Shown in pieces: positions 1-5,478 of a DNA stretch of 14,521 nt (its first letter is position 1; each line of letters starts with the position of its first letter). The stretch is from CAZRRV01 sp964406705. GTDB lineage: Bacteria; Bacillota; Clostridia; Oscillospirales; Acutalibacteraceae. The stretch spans positions 1 through 14,521 of the forward strand of contig CAYOSS010000047.1 in the NCBI GenBank assembly GCA_964406705.1, in the 5' to 3' direction. Under the pieces are notes generated by a model, which was given only the letters and a program-made list of their open reading frames with translations, did no database searches and had not been told where the DNA came from. Position numbers and translations under genes: made by a program.

Positions 1-210
1 TTTAGCGTGGAAACGAGCGATATGGAACTTGCGACGACGAAGCCGCGCCCGTCGGTCGGGAGAAGAAAAGCGGACATCGTTCCCCCGACCGCGCCGGGGA
101 AAAACGAAAGGCTACCTCGCGTCAGCGAGAAGAAATCTGCCAAAACGGGTAGGGACAGAGCCGCCTGTACCCCCGAGCTGCCCTTTAAGCGTAAGGCAAC
201 TTACTCGACC
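1..210 (+). ncRNA. Candidate structured RNA (3' part), family not identified
   Basis: I see no convincing gene here, but several helices separated by purine-rich single-stranded stretches. A long stem pairs 53-60 with 84-91 (8 bp), extended by 48-51 with 95-98. A 5-bp hairpin with a GTCA loop lies at 116-129. GGGTA at 147-151 pairs with 168-172 and continues with 152-153/164-165. GTAAG at 191-195 pairs with CTTAC at 200-204 around a GCAA (GNRA) loop. CTACC at 112-116 can also pair with GGTAG at 148-152, which would make a pseudoknot. The strand is assumed from the downstream gene. It does not match the conserved cores I know for RNase P, SRP, 6S or tmRNA. The 5' end may lie before the window. 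An ORF at 7-414 spans the region but has no ribosome site and runs through the next promoter, so I reject it. Confidence 0.4.
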
Positions 211-235
211 CTCCCTCAAATTTTGAAAATTTTTC

Positions 236-264
236 TTGACAAGCCGGCGGCGTTGGGGTATTAT
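236..264 (+). promoter_or_regulatory. Sigma-70-type promoter of the zinc-ribbon gene
   Basis: TTGACA at 236-241 and TATTAT at 259-264 are separated by exactly 17 bases. Transcription would start near 271, giving a leader of about 150 nt before the ATG at 425. The -35 box directly follows an A/T-rich palindromic stretch (218-234), which may be the end of the upstream RNA. Confidence 0.8.
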
Positions 265-270
265 ATAAAA

Positions 271-412
271 CGCGGTTGTGCTTTTGGGACTCCGCGACTT
301 GTTATGCCCCCTTGTAGCTTAAGCGAAAAGCGTTGTGTTCGGTTTCGGTGGTCTTGGCAAAGATGGCGGTGCGAGTCCGCCCGTGGGGAGTATGTAAACT
401 ATATTTTTGAGT
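271..412 (+). promoter_or_regulatory. Structured 5' leader with a tRNA-like cloverleaf
   Basis: The leader can fold as a cloverleaf at 308-389. An acceptor-like stem pairs CCCCTTG (308-314) with CGTGGGG (382-388), with one U-U mismatch. It is followed by TA at positions equivalent to 8-9, a D-arm-like hairpin GCTT/AAGC (317-320/328-331) with a 7-nt loop, a small extra arm TCTT/AAGA (352-355/360-363), and a T-arm-like hairpin GGCGG/CCGCC (365-369/377-381) with the 7-nt loop TGCGAGT. The anticodon stem is weak, mostly G-U pairs around 332-349, and no 3' CCA is seen, so this is not a normal tRNA. The outer stem continues with ATGC (304-307) against GTAT (390-393) across a bulged A. Another hairpin CGCGG/CCGCG (271-275/292-296) sits at the transcript's 5' end. 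It could be a regulatory leader, a tRNA-like element or a decayed tRNA. Confidence 0.4.
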
Positions 413-424
413 GAGGTAGGAAAC

Positions 425-709
425 ATGTTCGAGGACAAAACGTTAAAGTGCAAAGAGTGCGGAGCGGAATTCGTGTTCACCGCGAGCGAGCAGGAGTTCT
501 ACGCTTCCAAGGGCTTTGTGAACGAGCCGCAGCGCTGCAAGGCCTGCCGCGACGCCCGCAAAGCAGCCGCGAGGGGTCCGCGCGAGATGCACGAAGCTGT
601 CTGCGCCGCCTGCGGCGGTGTCGCCAAGATCCCCTTTATACCGCGCGACGACCGCCCCGTTTACTGCAGCGAGTGCTTCGCCAAGATGAAAGAGCAGCAG
701 AACGCGTAA
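425..709 (+). CDS. Small two-domain zinc-ribbon protein
   Basis: A 94-aa cytoplasmic protein with two Cys4 zinc ribbons. The first uses C9, C12, C38 and C41, and the second C60, C63, C81 and C84. The first resembles the 'probable zinc-ribbon' (zf-trcl) family. The second has the C-x2-C...RPVYC-x2-C pattern common in clostridial proteins of this size. The length is normal for such proteins. The molecular role is not known; nucleic-acid or protein contact is the usual guess. The ATG at 425 is chosen because GAGGTAGG at 413-420 is a good ribosome site; a TTG at 407 in frame lacks one. The gene is monocistronic: its own promoter lies at 236-264 and a strong terminator follows 21 bases after the stop. 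The long structured leader suggests RNA-level control. Confidence 0.9.
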   Translation: MFEDKTLKCKECGAEFVFTASEQEFYASKGFVNEPQRCKACRDARKAAARGPREMHEAVCAACGGVAKIPFIPRDDRPVYCSECFAKMKEQQNA

Positions 710-730
710 CAGCCGCCTGGCAACCTTTCG

Positions 731-757
731 CAGCCTCCGCCGGGGAGGCTGTTTTTT
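731..757 (+). terminator. Rho-independent terminator
   Basis: CAGCCTCC (731-738) pairs with GGAGGCTG (744-751) around a 5-nt loop and is followed by six T (752-757). It ends the zinc-ribbon transcript. Confidence 0.92.
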
Positions 758-763
758 ACGTAA

Positions 764-932
764 GGCAATATCGCGCAATGACCGCCTGCGGCTCCCGGCA
801 TCGTCTGCTTGCGGATTTTCCGTTAACTCTCGCGAAAATGCTCGGCAATACGGGGAAATATTCCCTGCGCTTTTCACTTCGTCTAACGAAAAATCTGCAG
901 CATCTGACGCCGGGTCATTGTGCGGTATTGCC
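764..932. repeat. Imperfect long palindrome (MITE-like or hairpin RNA)
   Basis: The terminal arms 764-783 and 913-932 are inverted copies matching at 18 of 20 bases. Inside them 810-850 and 859-899 are again inverted copies (27 of 41 identical without gaps) around an 8-nt loop. The asymmetric stretches 784-809 and 900-912 would form an internal loop. The whole unit could fold as one hairpin of about 170 nt. The similarity may extend outward, since CTGTTTT occurs on the left and its complement on the right. There is no ORF with a ribosome site. This fills most of the 290-base gap between the terminator and the next gene. I see no clear target-site duplication and no second copy in the window. 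Confidence 0.7.
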
Positions 933-997
933 GTAAAACAGGGCTGTGCCGTCTTTATTTCGGCGGGTGATTGTATGACCGCGGGAGGCGGACGGGA

Positions 998-1726
998 TTG
1001 CTGAAGATAGCCGACGGCTACCGCTTGCGCCGCGTGGGCGACGTGTGGGCGGTGTTCCCCGTGGGGACCGACAAAACCGACCTCTCCTCTATGGTGACGC
1101 TCAACGAGACGGGCGCTTTCCTCTGGGAAAAGCTGCAGAGCGGCGCGGAGGAGGGGGATCTCGTCCGGGAGTACTCCGGGCGGTTCGGCGTTTCGCCCGA
1201 GGAGGCGGAAACGGACGTCTCGGAGTTCTTGGAGCAGCTGCGTAGCGCCAAGAGCCGCGGCCGTCTGTTCGGCACTAAGGAGCTGCCGATGGACGTCCTG
1301 GGGCCTCTTATAGAGGAGGAGGTCTCCGCCGGGCGGGAGGTGACCCTCACCGTCACGGGAAACAGTATGGCGCCGCTCCTGCACCACCTTCGCGACACGG
1401 TCGTACTGATAAAGCCCGACGGCAGGCCCCGCCGGGGCGACCTGCCGCTCTACCGCCGGGAGGACGGCAGATACGTCCTTCACAGGGTATTGCGGTACCG
1501 CGCCGGGCGTGACACCATCACCATTTGCGGGGACGCGCAGAGCCGCCCGGAGCGCGGGCTGCCCGCGTCCGGCATAGTGGCGGTCGTCGCGGGGTTCACG
1601 AGGAAAGGGCGGCGGGGCGACGTAAAGTCCCTCCCCTACCGGGTCTACAGCGCGCTCTGGATGCTGCTGTGCCCGTTCCATAGAATTATTTTCCACGTTT
1701 ACAGACTGATAAAAGGAGTGGAATAA
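998..1726 (+). CDS. PqqD-like domain fused to an S24/S26 (SipW-like) peptidase
   Basis: A 242-aa fusion. Residues 1 to about 84 are a PqqD-like winged-helix domain, the fold that acts as a leader-peptide recognition element in many peptide-modification systems. Residues about 105-205 are an S24/S26 signal-peptidase-like domain: S123 lies in GNSM and H162 in YVLHRV, the Ser/His pair of SipW-type enzymes rather than Ser/Lys, and an ICGDA motif follows. A hydrophobic C-terminal segment (about 209-238) may attach it to the membrane. The start is TTG at 998, nine bases after GGAGG (984-988); this puts the PqqD domain at the N-terminus. A more upstream TTG at 971 has no ribosome site. The stop overlaps the ATG of the ABC exporter by one base, so the two are coupled. 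Likely role: bind a precursor peptide and cut its leader before export. The substrate is not shown. Confidence 0.85.
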   Translation: MLKIADGYRLRRVGDVWAVFPVGTDKTDLSSMVTLNETGAFLWEKLQSGAEEGDLVREYSGRFGVSPEEAETDVSEFLEQLRSAKSRGRLFGTKELPMDVLGPLIEEEVSAGREVTLTVTGNSMAPLLHHLRDTVVLIKPDGRPRRGDLPLYRREDGRYVLHRVLRYRAGRDTITICGDAQSRPERGLPASGIVAVVAGFTRKGRRGDVKSLPYRVYSALWMLLCPFHRIIFHVYRLIKGVE

Positions 1727-3417
1727 TGAAGAAGGACAAGGCCGCGAAGTGGATAATCCGCAACAGCAAGAAGTACTTCCCGATGGTCGCGGTTATCTCG
1801 CTGATCGGCGCGATATCGGCGGGGCTGTCCGTCGCGCTCGCGATGCTATCCAAGGGCATTATGGACGTTGCCTCGGGCGACGACGCCTCGGGAAACATCT
1901 TGACGCGCTCGCTGATATTGCTCGGCGCGGTGCTGCTCGGGGTCGGGTGCAGCTGCCTTGACTCGCACTTACGCGTCCACACCCGCACGCGGCTCGAGAT
2001 GCACATCAAGAGCAACCTGTTGGGGCGGTATTTCCGCAAGGAGTACTCCTCGATCTACCGAATGCACTCCGGCGACGTGACGCAGCGCCTCTGCGCCGAC
2101 GTTGAGGTAGTGGCGAACGGCGTCTCCGGGACCGTCCCGGACGTGGTCGCGGTGCTGCTGCGCGTGGCGTTCGGCTTGGGCGCCCTGCTCTATCTCGACC
2201 CGTTCTTCGCGCTGCTATACACCATCGCCGGCATTGTCCTCATAATAGGGAGCCGTCTTTACGGGAAAAAGTTCAAGAAACTCCACAAAATGGAACGCGA
2301 GACGGACGGGCAGGTCCGCACTTTCATACAGGAATGCTCCGGGAATATGGCGCTGATCAAGTCCTTCCCCAACGACCGCCCGTTCCTCAACAAATTGGGC
2401 AACAAGATGGAGGAGAACTACCGCATCCGCATCAAGCAGAACCACGCGAGCAACTTCGTCAACGCCGGGATGACCCTCCTCTTCACCGGCGGGTACTACT
2501 TAGTGATGGCCTGGGGCGCGCTGCAGATCCTGCTGGGGAATATGACCTACGGCGTGTTTATCGCGCTTCTTGAGTTGGTGGCGCAGATGAGGGGACCGCT
2601 CACGGGGCTGTCGGGGCTGCTGCCGAGGATCTTCTCGGTGCTGGCATCCGCCGAAAGGCTTATGGATATAGAGGCCCTGCCCGAGGAGCCGGACGTCACC
2701 CACCTGCCGGTCAAGGAAACCTACGACGCTATGACGGCCATTCACGGGCGCGAAGTCACGTTCTCCTACGGCAACGAGCCCGTGCTGCGCGGCGGGGAGC
2801 TGTACATCGAAAAGGGGCAAATTGCCGCGATAATAGGCACGTCCGGCATCGGCAAAACCACGATGCTGCGTATCCTGTTGGGCTACTTTAAGCCCACGGG
2901 CGGGGAGTGTGTCTTAGAGACTGTGAACGGGGATATCCACGTGGGGCCCGAAACCCGCCGGCTCTTCGCCTACGTCCCGCAGGGGAGTATGGTGCTCTCC
3001 GGGTCGCTGCGGGAGAACCTGATGTTGGGGCTTGATTACGCCTCGGATGAGGACATCGACCGGGCCATAGACTGCGCGATGCTCCGTGACGTGGTCTCTC
3101 ACCTGCCGAACGGGATCGATACGGAGCTCGGCGAGGGCGGGTCCGGGCTGTCGCAGGGGCAACTGCAGAGGCTCGCGGTGGCGAGAGCGCTGCTCAGCGG
3201 CGCGCCCATACTCCTGCTTGACGAGGCCACGGCCGGGCTCGACGAGAAAACCGAGCGCGCTATGCTCGGCAACATCAAGAACACTCAGGGCAAGACGGTG
3301 ATCTTGGTCACCCACCGCCTGCATATCCTCGACCTGTGCGACAGGACCATTTCCGTGGAGAACGGCAGGCTCTGCTGCCGCGAGGTCACGGAAGCGGACC
3401 TGCTTCCCAAAAAGTAG
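1726..3417 (+). CDS. ABC exporter, fused permease and ATPase
   Basis: A 563-aa half-transporter of normal length. Residues about 18-310 form the transmembrane domain, with hydrophobic segments near 18-40, 62-78, 139-175 and 246-280. Residues about 335-560 are the ATPase: Walker A GTSGIGKT (371-378), Q-loop near Q419, signature LSQGQ (475-479), Walker B ILLLDE (495-500) and the switch histidine in LVTHR (H530). There is no N-terminal C39 peptidase domain, which fits a separate peptidase being encoded just upstream. GGAG at 1715-1718 serves as the ribosome site. It probably exports the peptide processed by its neighbour, as in lantibiotic- and lasso-type clusters, though a drug or lipid substrate cannot be excluded. 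The last codons lie inside a degenerate tandem repeat that continues past the stop. Confidence 0.93.
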   Translation: MKKDKAAKWIIRNSKKYFPMVAVISLIGAISAGLSVALAMLSKGIMDVASGDDASGNILTRSLILLGAVLLGVGCSCLDSHLRVHTRTRLEMHIKSNLLGRYFRKEYSSIYRMHSGDVTQRLCADVEVVANGVSGTVPDVVAVLLRVAFGLGALLYLDPFFALLYTIAGIVLIIGSRLYGKKFKKLHKMERETDGQVRTFIQECSGNMALIKSFPNDRPFLNKLGNKMEENYRIRIKQNHASNFVNAGMTLLFTGGYYLVMAWGALQILLGNMTYGVFIALLELVAQMRGPLTGLSGLLPRIFSVLASAERLMDIEALPEEPDVTHLPVKETYDAMTAIHGREVTFSYGNEPVLRGGELYIEKGQIAAIIGTSGIGKTTMLRILLGYFKPTGGECVLETVNGDIHVGPETRRLFAYVPQGSMVLSGSLRENLMLGLDYASDEDIDRAIDCAMLRDVVSHLPNGIDTELGEGGSGLSQGQLQRLAVARALLSGAPILLLDEATAGLDEKTERAMLGNIKNTQGKTVILVTHRLHILDLCDRTISVENGRLCCREVTEADLLPKK

Positions 3418-3531
3418 CGAGCCCCCCTTCCCGAAAAAGCAGAGGGATCCCCTGTTCAAAAAGCGGCGGGGTCTCCTTCCCTAAAGCGGCGAAGTCCCCC
3501 TTCCGAAAGCGCGACCCATTCCGCAAAAACC
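3394..3531. repeat. Degenerate 23-24 bp tandem array across the ABC stop codon
   Basis: Six successive units with the pattern GCGG(A/G)-(G/T)CC-CC-TTCC-GAAAAAGC can be laid out at 3394-3416, 3417-3440, 3441-3464, 3465-3487, 3488-3510 and 3511-3531. The first unit encodes the last residues of the exporter (ADLLPKK) and the stop; the others are intergenic. Units differ by several bases, so the array is old. Its function is unknown. Confidence 0.65.
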
Positions 3532-3550
3532 CGCAATTCTATCATACGAT

Positions 3551-3591
3551 AAAACCGCCGCGCCCCGGTGAAGGGTACGGCGGTTACATTT
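3551..3591. terminator. Probable bidirectional terminator between convergent genes
   Basis: AACCGCCG (3553-3560) pairs with CGGCGGTT (3578-3585); CCC/GGG can extend pairing inside the 17-nt loop. The stem is flanked by A-rich sequence on the left (TTTTATCG when read on the minus strand) and ACATTTTG on the right. It lies between the ABC exporter (+) and the PRTase-like gene (-), as expected for convergent transcripts. The T-tracts are short. Confidence 0.65.
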
Positions 3592-3627
3592 TGCCCGGAG
3601 CGGGCGCTATACAGCTTAACGGACGCT

Positions 3628-4269
3628 TTACAGCCCGGAGTAGCCGTAGCTGTTCACCAAGGCGTCAATGCGCCGCCCGGCGTGGCAGAGGGGGCATTCG
3701 TGAGCCGAGTAGCTCGCGTAGTCCGGGAGGTCCTTCGGGTTGAAAGCGGACCTCACAGGGTAGCCCGCGCACACGTCCGCCGTCGCGAAGATGGCGGCAA
3801 TCCCCGCCACCTGCCCGCCGTAGTAGCGGATGGCCTCTATGGCGGCCTCGGCGGTGTAACCCGTCGTGACGGACGCGGCCAAAATCAGCACGTGCTTGCC
3901 CGCTATCATCGGGGAGATGTTGTCGCGGAAGAGCAGCTGACTGCCCGTGGTATGCTCCGGGGTGACGATGTATATCGTCTGATGGGCGTTCATATTGACA
4001 AAGTCCGCCTGAGTCAGCATATCGGCGAGGCAGGTGCCTATCACCTCGGTGCCGTCGAGACAGAGCACCGTATCCACAATGGTGCTGCTGCTGTAGTACG
4101 AGACCAGCTCGCTCGCGACCGCCTTCGCCTCGGAAAGGCGCGTCTTCTGCGTGGTGACGTCGATGTAGTAGTTGATGTGGCTGTGGCTCGTAGCAAAATG
4201 CCCCTTCGCGACGCGCAGATAAAGGTTCTTGCGCTTGGTTTTGAGCTTATACTCCTCGCTGACCGGCAT
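3628..4269 (-). CDS. Phosphoribosyltransferase-like protein (orotate PRTase-related)
   Basis: A 213-aa protein with a type I PRTase fold signature. The PRPP-loop region is VLILAASVTTGYTA (127-140), and a hydrophobic strand, LCLDGTEVIG (69-78), precedes it. A C-terminal CPLC pair (C192, C195) is followed by AGRRID; this resembles clostridial proteins annotated as orotate phosphoribosyltransferase-like. In active PRTases the loop begins with two acidic residues that bind the ribose; here they are replaced by AA (131-132), so activity, or at least the usual chemistry, is in doubt. It starts at ATG 4269 with GGGAGGT just upstream, 19 bases after the kinase stop, and is the last gene of the minus-strand operon. 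Likely role: nucleobase handling or binding. Specificity is not assignable. Confidence 0.75.
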   Translation of the reverse strand: MPVSEEYKLKTKRKNLYLRVAKGHFATSHSHINYYIDVTTQKTRLSEAKAVASELVSYYSSSTIVDTVLCLDGTEVIGTCLADMLTQADFVNMNAHQTIYIVTPEHTTGSQLLFRDNISPMIAGKHVLILAASVTTGYTAEAAIEAIRYYGGQVAGIAAIFATADVCAGYPVRSAFNPKDLPDYASYSAHECPLCHAGRRIDALVNSYGYSGL

Positions 4270-4288
4270 AAATGGTACCTCCCGCTTC

Positions 4289-4906
4289 TCAGTATACGTC
4301 TATGGAAAGCTCGCAGGCATCGGCCACGCGGCACTCCGCGAAATATTTCTCCTCCAGAGGGATCCAGCGGCGCAAATATTCGGCTATGCGCCCGTCCGTC
4401 CCCTCGGGATCCCTCTCCCGCTCGCGCTCCGCGACGCGCCTCGCCTGCTCCTCGGGACTGACGCTGAGGAACACCCGCAGGTCGTAGTACCCCCGTAGAG
4501 CGGGGTGGCAGGAGTAAGACCCCTCAATCACCACTATCCTCCCGGGGCGGGACCGTCGCGGGGGCAGGAGGCGCCCCTCGCGGCAGTCAAACGGGGAAAA
4601 GCTGACCTCATCAGCACCGGCGCGCAAGGGCGAGAGCAATTCGGCTTCCAGCCGCTCGCGGTCGAGGTTGCCGCCCGGCTCCGAGAGGCGCTCGGGAGTG
4701 CGCTGCTCGGGGCGGGGGAAGAAGTCGTCGGCGTGGTAAACGGTGCAGGGGGAGCGCAGTATCAGCGCCCGCGCGAGGGACGTCTTACCCGCCGCCGCTT
4801 TCCCGTCAATAGCGACTAAAACACGCTTCCCGCCCACGGCCAGCCGGTCCAACTCGCGCGCTATGATGTCCGCGAGCGAGCCGAGGTCACAGTGACCGTG
4901 CCGCAC
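4289..4906 (-). CDS. Uridine-kinase-like P-loop nucleoside kinase
   Basis: A 205-aa cytoplasmic kinase. Walker A is GKAAAGKTS (35-43), the DDFF motif (60-63) carries the likely catalytic aspartate, and IVVIEGSYSCHP matches the uridine kinase / phosphoribulokinase family strand and following loop. An Arg-rich lid (AERERERD) follows. The length matches the family. The start is GTG at 4906, which overlaps the end of the ECF gene by 20 bases; AGAGGGAG sits about 7 bases upstream on the minus strand. With the membrane S-component before it and a PRTase-like protein after it, it probably traps an imported nucleoside or vitamin by phosphorylation. The exact substrate cannot be read from the sequence. 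Confidence 0.83.
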   Translation of the reverse strand: MRHGHCDLGSLADIIARELDRLAVGGKRVLVAIDGKAAAGKTSLARALILRSPCTVYHADDFFPRPEQRTPERLSEPGGNLDRERLEAELLSPLRAGADEVSFSPFDCREGRLLPPRRSRPGRIVVIEGSYSCHPALRGYYDLRVFLSVSPEEQARRVAERERERDPEGTDGRIAEYLRRWIPLEEKYFAECRVADACELSIDVY

Positions 4907-5465
4907 CGCGCCGCTCCCTCTTCTTAAAACGCACCAGCCCCGCCCTGTCGAGGGCGACCATTATCGCGGGGATCAGTATTAACTGCAGCACGATGCCGGG
5001 AATCGCCGTGGTAAACGCCCCGGATATAAAAGCGCTCCAGGTGAAGCGGCTGCCCTTCACCCCTAAAAGCAGTATCTGCATTCCGCCCCAGACGATCCGC
5101 CCGGCCAACATCGCCGTAATCAACGAGCGGTAGAGCGCGACCACGCACTGCCACCGGGAAATCGAATACAGCAGCCCGGACACAAGGCCGTAGGTCAGCA
5201 GCTCCGCCGCCATAGCGATCGCCGTCGGGTACATCGGGGGCATCGAGAACAGCGCCGAGCGCAGCAGCGGCGCCACCGCGCCAATCACAGCCCCGTACGC
5301 GGGCCCGCATATCAGCCCGCAGAGGAACACCGGCAGGTGCATCGGCAGCAGCATATTCCCGATTTTCTGTATGTGGCCCGTGAGCATGGGCAGCACCAGG
5401 CAGAGCGCCAGGAACAACGCCGAGAGCGTCATATTCTTGATGAGCGGCTTCGCCTTAGCCTTCAT
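4887..5465 (-). CDS. ECF transporter S-component, substrate unknown
   Basis: A 192-aa integral membrane protein with about six hydrophobic segments (near 12-30, 38-60, 62-75, 82-105, 110-135 and 147-170). The GNMLLPMHLPVFLCGLICGP segment and the following APLLRS are typical of a clostridial group of ECF-type substrate-binding subunits. The family captures vitamins or nucleobase-like compounds and needs a shared EcfA/EcfT energising module, which is not in this window. It starts at ATG 5465 (AGAAAGG upstream) only 13 bases after the nucleotidyltransferase stop and overlaps the kinase start, so at least two genes are coupled. Pairing with a nucleoside kinase suggests a nucleoside-like substrate. 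Confidence 0.85.
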   Translation of the reverse strand: MKAKAKPLIKNMTLSALFLALCLVLPMLTGHIQKIGNMLLPMHLPVFLCGLICGPAYGAVIGAVAPLLRSALFSMPPMYPTAIAMAAELLTYGLVSGLLYSISRWQCVVALYRSLITAMLAGRIVWGGMQILLLGVKGSRFTWSAFISGAFTTAIPGIVLQLILIPAIMVALDRAGLVRFKKRERRGAARSL

Positions 5466-5478
5466 AGCATTCGCCTTT

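Noticed and set aside
308..389. Functional tRNA gene
   Set aside because: The anticodon stem does not pair well, there is no CCA, and the T-loop lacks the conserved second T; I keep it only as a tRNA-like leader.
7..414. 135-codon open frame at the start of the window
   Set aside because: No ribosome site, spans a strong promoter and a structured leader, and the protein looks random and basic.
928..959. Promoter for the PqqD-peptidase gene (TTGCCG ... TTTATT)
   Set aside because: The spacing is about 20 bases and both boxes are poor; the real promoter of this unit is not evident.
443..1696. 417-codon open frame on the minus strand
   Set aside because: It is antisense to the zinc-ribbon and PqqD-peptidase genes, crosses a strong terminator and the palindrome, and has no recognisable domain.
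3568..4461. 297-codon open frame on the plus strand
   Set aside because: It is antisense to the PRTase-like and kinase genes, begins in the terminator hairpin and encodes Arg/Val-rich sequence without domains; typical of GC-rich shadow frames.
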